In this document: positions 1 to 13,679 of the stretch, in pieces
Layout: each line of letters opens with the position of its first letter
Numbering within the stretch: position 1 is the stretch's first letter
NCBI RefSeq assembly: GCF_032854445.1
Contig: NC_088295.1
Coordinates: forward strand, 85,170,644-85,234,643
Origin: Liolophura sinensis
Lineage: Eukaryota > Mollusca > Polyplacophora > Chitonida > Chitonidae
Direction: 5' to 3'
DNA: 64,000 nucleotides
The notes under the pieces: generated by a model
Told to the model about the DNA's origin: nothing
Databases searched by the model: none
What the model saw: only the letters and a program-made list of their open reading frames with translations
Position numbers and translations under genes: made by a program

Positions 1-44
1 GTACACATTTTCTATATTTCGAGTAGTCTTTTCTCTTCCTACAG

Positions 45-3000
45 CAGAAAAGACTCAAGTAGAAGAGCAACTCCGAATTAATGGCAAGGGGAAGAAAATG
101 CGAAAACCAAGAACGATATACTCAAGTCTTCAGTTGCAACAGCTAAATAAGAGGTTTCAACGAACGCAGTATTTGGCCTTACCTGAACGCGCGGAATTAG
201 CGGCATCTTTGGGTCTGACCCAAACACAGGTAAGTCCAAGTTCACGACAGGAAAATATAACAAACTCAGAATCTCATGATATACCCTCTGTATTAGCCGT
301 CGTGGTGCACAATATTAAAATCCGGGTAGGTAAACCATTGTTCAAAATGAACAGTCCTCTTAAATCATGCCCGTAAACTTTAAAATTACAGGTGGGTTTT
401 CCCTTGAAAAATAGTCGGTAAAAATCCAGCAAAGAATTATAAGTAGAAAATTAATAATTAAAAACTCCTGGTTATGTCGAATATTTGAACGTTTCCACGG
501 ATGCCATAGAGCAAACATACGTCCAGTTCCATATACGTATACTCAAAATCCTGCCACCTCGTCGTATGTATAAATCTGTGTGCGAACAAAAGAAATGAAG
601 CAATCTTGTAGACGGCTGCTCTTGCTGCCTGCCAGTCTCGTGCTATTTTCGGGTTTATATACGCGTCTGTGAATAGCGCAATTTCAATCTTGGTTCATTT
701 TCTCCGAGTAAAAGAGGACTTGCCATTTTTGATTACACTAAAGTATTAGTTTTGTCAACAGCTAAATTTGCCTTGATTCCCGAAATTATGCGCAATTTTC
801 TCCTAACGGTCCGGGACCAACTTTCATAATGACGTTCATGATTAGCCGTTTGAGTTTCCATAGTTAATTTATTTGACAAGATAAGTCTCTCTCTACATAC
901 GGAATTAGACGGTGTTTACCAAATCTTTCATCTGAGCGGATGTTACCTGTTCTCGGTCATTGATTTGACTATCATAATCGCTCTGCCTAATAACATACAA
1001 TAGCCGTCAAATTAACTATCATTTTCTCCAAGTCTCTAGTCTGGACAACTTCAACTGACGGTCGAAATAATACCACTATAACACCCGCCATTTTCCTTTC
1101 TCTTTTTCTCCGGCCGTATATAAAATGTGTGGTGATGAGGAGACAAAGTAGCGGACTGGGGCTGTTCTCTAGCTCTTCCCGAGGCCCAGTTCGCCACATG
1201 CCTATCATTTTCCTCTGGGGATATGTAATCGGCATCATTTGAAATCCTCAATTTTTACCGTTCGACTTTGACATTTTTTCTCTGAACTCCGATCGGTGTC
1301 TTATTATCTATCATTATGCAAATGATAGCCTCTCGTGGGAGGCGATCACTTTTGTATCACGTGGCCACTCTCCGTAGAGGTAACATTAGAGCCATTTTCT
1401 CTCCGCTGATTGAGTTCCTATTGTACATTTATCGGCAGCAGGGACTGGACTTCTATGTCATTTATTGCCAGGAAGCGTCTTCAAGCTAGAATTTCTTGTG
1501 TCCTAAATTGCATCCCTCGTGTTCACCTTAATTCATCTCTCGTCTACCGCTGGAAAAACTTCCCTGCCCTTGTCATTGCTACTGTGATTTTGCTTGCATT
1601 AATCCCTGCCAAGAAACATGTAGCTGCACCAATGAATGAAAAAAATCATGAAATATTTGGGAAAAAAATAATCCAGACCTTAAGTATTGAATGAAATATT
1701 CTGGAAATTTTTAATTTTTGAAACTGGCTGTCAGCGCGGATGTACATGATCCTGGACAGAGAAAGCCAAGTAGATTTCAGCGAAATGGGCTAGACTAAAT
1801 TGTCCCACCTGACTATCCACGTCTCACAAGAAGGCCGGTCAGCTGACAGGATTCCCCAACCCTTCACCCTAATTACGTGCTCTATCTACATACCATGTGA
1901 GCACCGATCAGACCCTCTTAACATTGAACAACAAGCCTTCCCCCGAGCTAAGTTGATCGCAAGGAATCGTTAATGATTGTGCACATGGTTGATCCATGCT
2001 AAATCTGCTGTTCCGTCTTTGTACCTGCACCACTGGCAATGTCTGTTGTCGCCCTGGGTGTTTGAACCCCTGTACCCGTGCACTACAAACGCCAGTCAGT
2101 ATCTCAGAAAGTTTCTTTGAACAAGAGCTTTTGTTGTTTCCGGTCTGAGATTGATGTTGAGATAACGGTCAGATAAGATCAGGTAGATCTCAGATAAGGC
2201 CCCACGTGGATGGAACACTGTCCCTCTTCCTTGGTCCTCTGAAGCCGTGAACTGTTCGTGTCGTGGGTGGAGTGAGTTTTCCACAAAAGTCTTTGTTCGT
2301 TTGAACAAGTTACTGTGTTCCATGTAGAATAGATCAACAGAAACATTTTGGTTTCGCTCTTCATTCTGCCTGTAAAGCGTATAACAATTTTCAGATTTGT
2401 GAAACATTCATGGGGCAATTCGGTCTTTCAGAGCATGCTATGTTAACACAAAATAACACTCGACTGAAGTGCATAGGACTAACGAGAATAATTTAGACAC
2501 ATGCATTGATCAAACAAGTAATTTTATCGTACATTTTTCTAATTTAATAATTATGTTATGGATCTTTTTTTTTTCCTACAAAAACGGGTTATATCAATGT
2601 AGAATAATAGACGCGTTAGATATACCTTTACAAGTCATATTTATCTCATATATATAGCGAAGCCTGTTAACATACTTTATTTTGCAAGAGTAATTAAATT
2701 TTCACATATGACACATTTTTGTGTTCACTATAAATTTAACTGATCACCGTGTGTCATATTTCTGCGGGCAATTTTGTTTATACGAACCGTTGACTGCTAT
2801 GGGTCAGTTCCCCAGACAACCAGACTTGCGTGATGCCGATTTTATTCTATCAATTTTCCACGCCCGTTTTGCCATTATGGTCTGATTAGCTCGAGTGGGG
2901 ACTCGCATCTGATCGGGGATCGTTTAATTTACAATTCCCCCGGCGATACTCAGAAAGCTGAGACGATTTCTCCGTCCCGGTGGACGGCTACCACTTGTTT

Positions 3001-5646
3001 CCCTGTCACATTTCTGCTAATAGTTAAACTGTAGAGCTTTAATCGGATCTATATTAGCGAATTACCAATTGTGTGATTTTTAAACGCAAATAGTCGTTAG
3101 AATAATTTACTTTTTGGAGATTTAAAAATTTGGTTTTCCTGTAAACTTTTAAATGGAAAATATCGCGACGTGATTTGTAAGTAAACGTGTTTAAATCCGC
3201 CCGTATTTCATCCAATCCGATAGTTACGATCATATTTATAGCATGGGAATTAAGTTATGAGTTAAGGTAAATTAGTAACAATTTTGTGTTAGTCCGCCGG
3301 TGGTCTTGTCACCGTGCGAGATCTTCCCCGCGCGGGAACGATAGCATTCAGATAGAGATGAAGGAACAACTTCAAGGTTCGGCAGATTAATAGCTAATTA
3401 TTACACCTGGTTTGCCTGTAAATTGAGGAGCCGTCTGCTAGACCTGTCAGGCCCGATCACTAGCCTCCCCGAGCCTCCCTATACCTGACAGTTGGCCGGC
3501 CTTTGTGTCCCGGGACTACATGGGAAGGCTGCACTATAATGTGGCCCTGATATCGCTGCTCTCTATCCCCTCGGCCAGCCCAGCCGGTACGGTCCCCCCG
3601 CTGTGAGCCTGCCACCTTGAAAACCAACAGAACTCAGCCATGCGTGGTCACTGGGATCCGCCATTGCCCTCGGCTCACAGCGCTTTTTCTGCCTTTTTGT
3701 CATATCAGTCAAATATTTGTATTAGCAGTTAGTGTAGAACGGATTCTAAGGATCTATCACGATGCACGCTAAAGAACCCTTTGTCAAAACGGAGAAAATA
3801 GATATTACAGAACGTCACCACATCGACGCTTATCCAGTGCTGTTCAAAAAACAATATATGTAAACAAACAAGGAAATAATTCGGCGGATATCACTATTAA
3901 ATAAACACTATCGGGATCAGTTTCTGGGGCTGATGGTATATCACTACTATTATTGCATGCATTCAAAGAGTTTCTATACGATACTTGGGACAGAATTCTT
4001 TGCTTGTGAGAATGACCAGAGCTTGTGTTCACGGGAGACTCATTACCCATAAATAACGCTAAGAATGGGACTTTTGTGAATTAACGCATATCCTGAACAG
4101 TTCATGCGAAAGTCGGTAGTCGTCAGTATAATACATCAATAACGAAAATGTTAAAAACATGTAGTCTGTTAAACTTGGTGTGTAAGCGATTTAGCAGTAT
4201 GTTAAAACAGTGGCGTGAGAACTAGGGATGGATATAGGAACAAGAAACTGTAGACAGGTGAAAAGAAAATGGAACTTGGTGAGCGAGTTTGGCCAAGGCG
4301 CCGTATCGGCAGATGTCACCGACACCATGGCCTGATAGGGAACACAATAGTGGGCTGCAGAGACTCGTAGGGTGAAGCACCGCCCTCCGCCTTGTCTCCC
4401 GCCCTCATATTCTGCCTCCACGGAGGAACCTATGCGCCAGCAATGAAAGCCTAACCAGTATCTAATAGCCCTCTCCCGGGAACTCCAACGGTGCCGGCGA
4501 ACACACGACGCCGCAAAATTACCTGAAATACCTTTTCTTGGTCCCGGGTTTAAGTGGCTGCTGACTGCCATTCGACGGGAGATGTTGTCATCATCATTTT
4601 TTAAAACAAATCACAACTATCGTTTTCGACGAAGGGAGAAGAAGCCAGAAAGACACTTACTGGTCTTGTCTGTGGTACAAACACACGTAGTACAGAGGCG
4701 TCCATTCCTCAAACTGTTACCGCCAATTAGGAATTAAACGCGCGATGATGCGATTTGCAGGTCCTCTCATGACATCCCAGCATTTCTTTTTGCCATTTTT
4801 AAAAATTTGTTCTAGGTATTTGCACAACACCTAATTTTAATAATTCAGAAAACTGGCTATTTCTAATAATTTCTATGTAATATTTACACCAAGGCGTGGG
4901 AACAGGCAGTGGCATACCAAAAACCGCAAGGCCGATTTCTAAAACAACGTCAAACATAAATCACCAAATAAGTAAGAAGATATATTACATGGTATGGAAT
5001 TAGGAAACCACTTCTCAGTGTTACCAGAAAGACCCAAGGAATGTTTTAGGCGTGTAAATCAGTATTCAAATCGTGTACTGTTCTAGTTTATGAATGATAT
5101 AGTTAATCAAAATACTATCTCTTTTGCGCATTATTTGTAATTGTTCATATACTCGAAGTGGTGATTTTATTCAGTATGATGCAAACGCCGTCCCTGGCTC
5201 TAAGCTGTACGAAATTAGTCACAGTTAGGAAGCAGGGCGCTTTTGATTCTGAACTCTTTAGGGGAATTATAAGTGTTTTTTTTTTCATTTTACAGGTGAA
5301 GATCTGGTTCCAAAACAGGCGATCAAAGTACAAGAAAATTATGAAACAACAACAGAACAACCCTGCCGCACCTGGTCAGCAACCTAACAGCCATCACTCT
5401 CCTACAGGACCCCAACAACAGAATCAGGCTCCTTCCCAGCAACCTCCTCAACCTCACACCCCTCAACACCAACAGGGCAGTCCAGTGGCACCCCAGCAGG
5501 CACCACCCATGCTTCCCCCACCTTCGTCAGTCACACCACCCTCCACATGGGCAGATATGTCTGCTACAGCACAAACTAACTCCTACATGTCACAATATCC
5601 CTGGTACACACAGAACGCCATGCAGCAACAGTCGTTGTTAACATAA
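45..5646 (+). CDS. Dlx: Distal-less (Dlx) homeobox transcription factor, last two coding exons; 5' end outside the window
   Basis: Sequence-specific nuclear transcription factor of the ANTP class, NKL subclass; Dlx proteins pattern appendages, anterior neural tissue and epidermis. Exon A is 45-229 (acceptor AG at 43-44, donor GTAAGT at 230). Exon B is 5296-5646 (acceptor TTTTACAG, stop TAA 5644-5646). Both join in phase 0. The homeodomain begins at [10 protein letters not shown] (codon 98) and is split between positions 44 and 45: exon A ends LGLTQTQ and exon B begins [15 protein letters not shown]48, Q50, N51 and R53 are present. Exon B then encodes a Gln/Pro/His-rich tail ending in the Dlx-like STWADMS, YPWY and QQSLLT segments, 116 residues from the splice to the stop. 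The N-terminal half and promoter lie upstream of base 1. Identity rests on near-complete agreement with the Dlx homeodomain, so confidence is high. The 5-kb intron between the exons is noncoding. Confidence 0.97.
3290..3700. promoter_or_regulatory. candidate intronic Dlx enhancer
   Basis: A relatively GC-rich island inside the Dlx intron. It contains GATTAA (3385-3390), TAATTA (3395-3400) and CACCTG (3404-3409) in a 25-bp span, then about 280 bp of non-repetitive, GC-rich sequence. TAATTA is the core site bound by Q50 homeodomains including Dlx. There is no open frame of note. Function is inferred only from location and composition. Confidence 0.25.
4970..5190 (+). repeat. diverged dispersed repeat, family R1, copy 1
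   Basis: This stretch aligns by eye with 9785-10030 and, over its middle, with 42845-42955. The shared core is GAATGTTYTAGGC followed by ATCAGTATTCAAATCGTGTAC. Copies 1 and 2 also share a downstream block (TTGCGC...CATATAYYCRARGTGGYGAT). The copies are old and gapped, and no terminal structure or ORF is seen. The element type is unknown. Confidence 0.6.
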
Positions 5647-5709
5647 CGTCATGAACTACTTTATGAACTGGTCTAAAAACGACGCCATCTGGCGACAATT
5701 ACTCTTGTA

Positions 5710-5715
5710 ATTAAA
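5710..5715 (+). terminator. possible poly(A) signal of Dlx (ATTAAA)
   Basis: ATTAAA lies 64 bp after the Dlx stop codon and is the nearest canonical variant. A further AATAAA occurs at 7029-7034, so the 3' UTR could be much longer. Which one is used cannot be decided from sequence. Confidence 0.3.
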
Positions 5716-8700
5716 ATGTGCTGAAAACAGCCCCTGTACCGGACTGGCCGCGTCAAACGGCCAGGGGTTGTGGTGGACAGGGTGGCCAGGTGCGAGCAAC
5801 CTCGGGAAAACCTGGAAAGTTTAGTACAGGAAAAAGACAAGAGGTGGTATTTGCCAGGCCGTGGTCACAGAAGGAGAGGAATGCGGGTTCGGGTGTATAG
5901 AATGACATGACAGGCCGTGTTAAGTACAAAACTTGTGGAGGTGTATGTGTGATTGCGTAAGAACTGACATGTGCATGCAGATACCGGTAAAGTGTGAGAC
6001 AGTACAATTGTAGGTGGCTGTGTTGTTGCCGTGTCAAGGTTTTGACCGCCACGGACCGAGCTGGTCAGCGGATCGCCAGGATCTAGCGGTGCCCTTCTCC
6101 CGCGAACAATCCACGACCACAAAACAATGGTCAGTGTGCGGGAGATAAGATAAACACCTCGAAACCCGTGAAATCTATGTGTGGGAAAGCGATCGCAACT
6201 GGGACTCGAAATGCCACATATACAATACATGGTGTCAACAGCTTTAAAGTGCGTAACACAGGAGTGGCATTCCAAAAAAACTGTTCTCACTTGAGAATCC
6301 ATATGTAGATGTATACCTCCCATGATAGCTGTACACGTCGAATGGCCAGTCGAGAAACCATTTCTATGACAATTGTCTAGTGAATTCAGGAAGAACATGC
6401 CGCTATTATTCCCGAAATGACACTTGTTAACGCAGTCTGAAATCCACGTATTAATGTTTTCCATGTCCTCTGCCTGTAGTTATGCCTACTACAACGAGTG
6501 ACTGGTGCATAAAAAATTTGTATTATAGAGGAACGTAATATGTCAAAATTAAATTTTGATGGTGCCTATATTATTTCCTATATTTATTTAAAAGCTTTAA
6601 TGTATACGCATTTACTTTACGTTATCATAGAATAGATCGGCGAAACCATTATCCTGTAGCGGACTTCAGAATACAGCAGACTTAATCTGTGCGTTAAATG
6701 ATCACCTGTTTCTAGAAAATTTACAGCTGAGAAAAGAGCGGAGAATGTTTTTAAAATCCAAACAACAGACGTATTTGAATTTGTTTCTTATGCCATTTGT
6801 TGTCTGCCAATGGTCATAGTGTCTGTCACTCTGAACATACATTCGTTGTGAAATTGTTACGTTTAATTGCTGTTGTATATTTTCTGTAAACGATACCCTA
6901 ATCTATGCGCATGCTCTGTCTTATTCGTCTCTTGACGTGTATTAAACTTCGATGTCATATATTCAGGCACGGTTCCTGATTTACTCTTCCGCATTGGCGG
7001 ATTCCGTTATAATGAGAAGTTCGTCGAAAATAAATGCATTAAGTGAAACTGATATCCTATTGTGTGAGTGTGTTCTTTGCTTCCTCGTTCGGTGTTGGGT
7101 GATGAAAAATTGCATTAAATTCGGTATGTTCGTTATAGCATCATTTGTAATTAAACACAGATTTTATCAATTTATTTACTTATTTGATTGTTGTTAAACG
7201 CCATATTCAAAAATGTTATTCAAAAATTTAAAATATATGATATATTAGATTTCCTCGCGAAAGTGAGAAATAGTACGTCGACACTGTACCATCAGTGTCC
7301 AGTGCTGCTCATTTGACGGTTATTTTACAGTAATTTTCATTAGTATGTTCATGTTGAACTCTGAAACTAGATTATGAAAACGGAGGTAAGAGCCACATTC
7401 ATATTACTGCCACGTGTTATAAACAAAAAAATGTCCAAAAATTAACAGATGCTGTTACCACAACACACTGGCAGGCGGTATGAACATTAACTTGCGCACG
7501 CTTTCTGGATATATTAGTTTTAAGTGGATTTCAGTAATATTTTGTCCATTTTTATACAATACACTTCCGAATACATGAATGGAATTTTGTGGTGAGGCCA
7601 TTAAATGTCCGTCGGCTGTGCGTAAGTCAAGGCAGACAATATGCTAGAGTCCGGCAATTATCAGAAAACATATTCCACTCTCTCAAATTAACCGAAGAAA
7701 CATTTTCTCAAGACGCGGCAATCTCAGTGAGAATTGTATGAAGTTATCTGGATGTCAAGACCGTCGAATTAGCCAGGGACAGGAGTCGATGGGAAATTGC
7801 CGTTGATTGGTCTGCTGTTCGACCGGCTGAGCCGAGTGAGGAGAAGGCCTATCATTTAGACTTCATTATGCCCCGTCGGAACGCATGAAGTCTTCTCTCA
7901 AGTCAATGCACATCGATTTTGAGCAGGAAAATTATAGATGATGACTTTATCAATTTATGACTGTCCGAAGACTCAGATATAAATGAGAGTGAAGTGGGTT
8001 TGCCTGCCTATGTCTGTTGTAAGAAGGATTTGTATGAATGTGCTACAGGAACCTGGTCAGCTTCCTACTGCTGTATATGGTTCGATCATGTTCCCTCTGT
8101 ACCTTTTCACAATCAGATCGTCTTTCCTTCCATTGTGTACCGTGGTTTTTAGATCGCTTCAGACGAAAGAATAAATGACGTCTTGTATAGTAGGCACAAA
8201 GCCTGATTTCATCCGGAATACGATCCGGCAGCAAAACGTATCGTTACATTTTATATTGTTTTGCGGTATTGGCTCAGCGACAATAAACATGTTGATATGT
8301 ACGGTATGTATTGTGTGTAACGGAACAGTTGTTACCCCATGTAATGGTATTGACAAGAAGCCTTTGATCTTTAGTATACGGTTTGTGAGCCGAGTTTACG
8401 ACCTATACTCTCTCGTCATCATTATATGCTGAGTGTTCTATCCAGCCCGTCCCAGCGGGAACCACTGGCGGTCAGATTGGCGATAACACATCACAAATAA
8501 CACAACTAGCTGAGGGTCACCGCTTCACAATCGCTGATTCTAATTTTTCATACGTTGTCGAATAGTAAATCGGACGTAGCGCTAAATTTAATGTCATCTC
8601 CACTTAGCTTGTCGACCACGATGATATATTGAGAGGGTTTGTAGTTAGTACAATTATTTGTTCGACGGTGGAGCGATATGATCTCATTGCTAATTGGCTG

Positions 8701-9784
8701 GAGATTCAGACAGTGCTCAAGTGATCCACTCAACGTTTTATTTCAAACAGGGAAAGGACTGGGTTAAAATCATGGTGATGCTATAACATAAGAGTGTGGA
8801 CTACAAGTTAGCTAAGTTGACATGAAAGAAGTTAAAGGCTAAACTGCCTTTCAGTGTCCCTAAGGTTTACACCAGGGAAGAGAATCGCTTGCTTTTTCAC
8901 CCGATCTACAAGGATTTATTGAAGTGAAAAATCTACAACCTAAACGCTGTCTACCACTTAAAATTAGTTGTATTATACTGTCGTTTCGATTCATTAATCG
9001 CTCATAGGAACTCAGTGGTGTGGCGACTGCTGGGAGCCGTCGAGACTAATGTTAGAAAGGCCGCCCTTTGTCAGATCTTGTTCTCCTTTTTTCTTGACAC
9101 TTTATGCCCTGTGCGCCATTGTAGTTGTGGAGGGAGTCTATTGAGCTGCGCTGGGAGCGGCTGACTGGTCATGCTATAGTTCCATGTAAACCCAGAACAC
9201 GCCCCCTCCCCCCACATTCCCTACACCTAGTCACTGTCGAATGTCATTATAGTGCTAAATCCCATCCCCCACTGCTCAACTGGACATGATAAATGAATAT
9301 TTCTACATAAATTTCAACATTTCCCAATCCGTGTTTTGTTATCAATGAAAAACTATTTATTTGTTTTTATTTAGATGTGCATGAATAGTCTAATTTTTTT
9401 CTTTTGTGTTGACCTCATCCAATTTTATTTTGATGCGTATAATATTTTAAAAAGAAAATTTAGTTTATATATGTTTTCCTGATATTTAACAAAATATGTT
9501 GTTTTGGAGAAACGGGGGAATAATTTTTTCTGTTCTTTTTCTATTTTTTCTTTGTGGTCTTTTTTTTTGTAGCAAGAAACATTTAGGTATGAATCAATGT
9601 ATTAATTTATTTTTATTTCTCTCTTAAAGCTCCATACGACCAAGTCACATGCTAAAATACTGCTCGTTCCAAGATGGTCTTTCCAAGAGTAATACTGGGC
9701 ATCGGGCAGTTTACTTCCAAACAGCAATGGTGCATGTGCTATATCTATGCGTCGAAACAGACATTTGTATAACACAAACCACGA
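5716..9784. other. intergenic sequence downstream of Dlx
   Basis: I see no coding exon with convincing splice signals or family similarity. Several 60-200 codon open frames exist here but show no domain, and they include the possible Dlx 3' UTR. The only repeat I recognise is a SINE remnant at about 7165-7225. A stretch near 8990-9250 is mildly GC-richer with no clear features. Confidence 0.6.
7165..7225 (-). repeat. SINE 3'-tail remnant
   Basis: The block TTTATTTACTTATTTGATTG followed by TTGTTAAACGCCATATTCAA matches, in reverse orientation, the 3' tail of the tRNA-derived SINE family seen throughout the window (consensus GGTGTTTTACGCCGTACTCAA). Only the last ~60 bp are recognisable. Confidence 0.6.
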
Positions 9785-10030
9785 AAGAAGTAAGAAAATA
9801 TATACAGTACGAAAATAGGAATAAATCATGCAAAGAGAAGCAGTCAAAAATTGTAAGTGATGTTGGAAAGACACAAGCTATGTTCTAGGCGATTGAGAGA
9901 ATCAGTATTTAAATCGTGTACCATGCTGGAGCATCAGTTGCCAAAAAACAAAATATGTGTCTCAGTTGCGCTTTAATTTCAGGTGCTCATATATCCAAGG
10001 TGGCGATCTAATTCAACACGATGAATATCC
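9785..10030 (+). repeat. diverged dispersed repeat, family R1, copy 2
   Basis: This aligns with 4970-5190 over about 220 bp, including the shared TGTTCTAGGC and ATCAGTATTTAAATCGTGTACC blocks. It abuts a SINE copy beginning near 10049. No ORF or terminal repeat is seen. Confidence 0.6.
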
Positions 10031-10048
10031 AGGTTGAGCGGAATACCA

Positions 10049-10258
10049 GGGGCATCCGTGGCCTAGAGGTTAGCATGCTATCTGAGCACAACTACCCAGG
10101 GACCTTTCATCATTGCGATCGCTATGAGTTCAAGTCCAACCTGCGGATGATCCTGGACCTCAGCGGTCTCTGCTTGGTTTCCTCCAACCGTAATGCTGGT
10201 CACGGTCGTATAAGTGAATTTTCTTGAGTACGACAGAAAATCCCAATTAAATAAGTAT
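10049..10258 (+). mobile_element. tRNA-derived SINE, forward copy
   Basis: The tRNA-like head has box A TGGCCTAGAGG (10059-10069) and box B GTTCAAGTC (10128-10136), the two internal RNA polymerase III promoter boxes. The body ends in the family tail GTCGTATAAGTGAATTTTCTTGAGTACG... and an A-rich end. It is moderately diverged but nearly full length, and no target-site duplication could be fixed. Confidence 0.85.
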
Positions 10259-13200
10259 ATAAATGTAATATAACTTGAAAAAGTAGCTCTGAAGAAATGC
10301 CTTGCCCAGCAGCTCATGAGTGACGAGAGTTCCGGTGAAGGATACACCTAAAAAGGCCCAAATTGTGCAGGGAAAGTCCATTCAAATACTTCTACAAAGA
10401 TAAGAAACACTTATTGCTTTTCACCGAATAAATTACTACAGTAAGGCTGCTAAATATTAATTTCTACTGTAGAAATTTAGTAAAAAAATTGAAAGGTTAG
10501 ATCAACACTCGCGTAGTGCTTTTGATTTCTGTTAATACTTACGTGTCTGTGGATTACGTAAACAGCCTAAAGACATCCTGCCAATGTTCTGAAATATTGA
10601 TATGTTGATAAATTCTAGAAGTATGGAATTGTACAAAGCTTCCAATAAATTTTCAGCACAGGATAAAACATAATAAAAAGGTACACACAGGGATTTTCAT
10701 ATCGGAGGTTACATATTTACGCGAATACTATTTGAATTAGGCCATTTGTTTACTAGCTACAAATATGTAGTTAAGGTTGTGAATGAAGTGACACTGTCAC
10801 CGTTTATCACAGCTTCTGTAGGCTTAACAATAGTATAATGGTTGATTAATGGACTTTTTATCATGTTATCGCTATGTCAATCCAAGATGGATGACACCAC
10901 AATGACTTCCGGCTCAGGTGGCCATGTGACTAAGGTTCGGCTGAGGCGCTGTTCGATTGGTTAACTAACGGATATAGGCTCTCCGTTATCTCCGTGCCGT
11001 GACAATGACATGTGACCAGGAGGGTGACACCATTGAGCTTTGGTTTTCCGGGTACAGGCATGGAACACCTGGGATAGCCAGCCTCCATTGTACTGCTCTA
11101 AGACTGGAGTCAGCGAGTTCGGGACCTGCCGATCTGAGAGAGACTGCCCATGCGGGTGCACGTGTGGATGCCTCTTACTAGTTGGATGGCCTCCACTGTT
11201 GACTCGCATCTGTTTGTTAAATATATTATTGGATTTTATCGGAGACATTGGAGTGATGTTGAGAGCATTAGGCGGGCGCGTGCGGGCTGTCCTCACTCAA
11301 GTGATGATTAATAACTGTACTAGAAAAAATCACACTGCACAGCATTGCTGTTTACAGTTATCAGTGTATACATGTATAGCCCACCAGAGTGGCATCATTT
11401 TAAGTGAGATTCGGAAGAATGCGATAAACCCACCATACAAACGCACGCAAGTCTAACACACAGGCGCCACAGTGTGATCAAGCGAGCAAACCGGCATCGC
11501 CTGTTATAAATGTACTCAGTTAATCCCACTTTAACAGGGTTCCGATCTAACCACACACGTGCAACTTTCACTCTAAACCTCAGATGCACGTTTGAATAAT
11601 GAAACATGTACTTTGTTCATTAATGATACAACAAAGTAATTGGATATCATTTATAAATAGGTGTACATGAACCCGTTTCCTTTTTTTTTATTTCATTAGG
11701 CCCACTAATTTGGACGTACATGTATTGAGTTCTTCCAGAAGTCGAACAGCCTCTCTTAAGTGAAGTGTTGTTCAAATCCAACTCACGCCGTCTCGGCCCA
11801 AGTTTTATTGCACATATTTCCTTCAAACTTACATAATAATGACACGAGCGTCCCATAAGCGAGTGCATCCATAAGCAACATTCACATGCCAAGCAAATAA
11901 AAATATACGTAATGCGAAAGAACACAATTCTAATTCCTACGAGGGGCAAAAGTACTAAAAGGCTAATTCAAAAAATACTATAATAAGCTGGATTCCAACT
12001 ATCTCTCTTGAAATTTACTCTCTATAAGCCCGTCCCTACTAAAGCTAAACACCCAAGGTATATTTATGTATAATATCGAGATTATGTCATTTTGGGGGCA
12101 GACAAAACGGAAGACGCTTTAATTATAGAACGATGAATAAAAGAAATGTCGCCAACAAAAAACTGGAAACGATCTAGACAATTATATGTTGGTTTCACCT
12201 AAATATGTACAGCGATTGTTTATTATCTGTGGTGTGCAAGCAGTGCCTTGAAAATTACTTCTGACCTTGCCTTTGGACACCTTGAAGATGGAAATGAATT
12301 ATTTTTACTAGTGCATACTGGATATATGATGAGCAGATTAAACCAGTTTTAAATAAGATGAGAAATAGCTTGAAGTGTGGAAATTGTCAAACATGTGTAG
12401 ATTTTTATATCAATACATTTCCATGTACATTGCAACAGAGATGAAGGTCAAAGAAATTTTAAAAATTACTATATACATTCTGGAATTATTGCACACATAT
12501 ATAACAAATAATTTTTTTTTTAATATATCTTGCTCACTTTTCATGCTTTAGTGTTAGGCTTCCATTTCCTCACAAACCCGTAGATAATCTTACAGGAAAA
12601 AGGCCAACTCGATACATTAGATACTTGTCAAACCAGTACAATGCGTTCAAAATTTTCTTGATCACGTGATAGGTGTGGGAAAATTTCTAAAGGTTGTGTT
12701 CCTATAGTGTTGTGGCGAGTTGTCGGTTCAAGCCATTCACCCGGGACAAGTTACCTGTGAGATCAACAACACAACAACGTCTCCACCCTGCGCAGTCAGC
12801 TATCTCATCCAGACATATATAGGTCCACAAAATGAATCTTAGATTTCAACACTTGGAGAGAAAGCTAGCGATGCTGGAAGAGAGAGCTGAAAGTTAACAC
12901 TTCTCTATTCACTCTTCTGTAACTATATACTACACACTGAAAAAGTGCAGTAGTCAGTTATTGAAGGAAACTCTATATCCATAGACGTACATCAGCTGCT
13001 TTGAAGTGATGACACATTTCTATGAAAGCACACCTTTACTATCACCGAAACTGAACTACTGCTGACATTTGAGTGCCTTTCGTTCACTTTTACACGCACA
13101 CTTCAATGGCCCCACAATATTGTCCATCATCCATACGCTGTCTACGAGACATCAATATCAACCGATACCCGACATACCGGTTCATATCAGGCCATGGCTC

Positions 13201-13679
13201 AGACAAAATGACACTTTTTTTCTCACACAGATTACTATCGATAGGTTTTTCCTGACATAATTTAGTGATTTATTGAACTACTTGATTACGCGATTACGTT
13301 AGTGCGTGTACAATAATCTGACACATTCTCAACGTTCGTGATACTCTGTCCGTTCTGTCATTTAAAAAGGGGATTTCTTTCTATGTACGAAACATATTCT
13401 CTGTGATTTATTTCTAAGAATTTCTAATCTATCATTATTTGGAGGATACAGTTTCATAAAATAACTCATGGTCATCCTTCACAATTTCCCCAGGTCAATT
13501 TATGTTGGCTAATTCTCAAAAATAAATATAGGTGGTATTTATATATTCATAAAAGTAAATAATGTTGAGTAACTGCCCGCTTTATGTTTCATTTCACTTT
13601 TTTATACATATTTTTATTTTCAAAGAATCGTAGTAAAATTTTACATATTATGTCCACGAAAGGGGTAAAATTTATATTT

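Larger units (their letters stand above)
230..5295 (+). other. Dlx homeobox intron (44/45 position)
   Basis: About 5.1 kb of intron with no supportable exon on either strand. It is mostly AT-rich, with two less AT-rich islands near 2740-3010 and 3290-3700. The second island has TAATTA (3395-3400) next to an E-box CACCTG (3404-3409), an arrangement that could be an intronic enhancer; this is inference. A diverged dispersed repeat sits at 4970-5190, just before the last exon. Confidence 0.75.

Noticed and set aside
4191-4571. 126-codon minus-strand ORF in the Dlx intron
   Set aside because: No recognisable domain, no conserved pattern; likely chance in a GC-richer block.
5865-6464. 199-codon minus-strand ORF
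   Set aside because: Lies in the probable Dlx 3' UTR/flank, shows no domain and low-complexity composition typical of chance.
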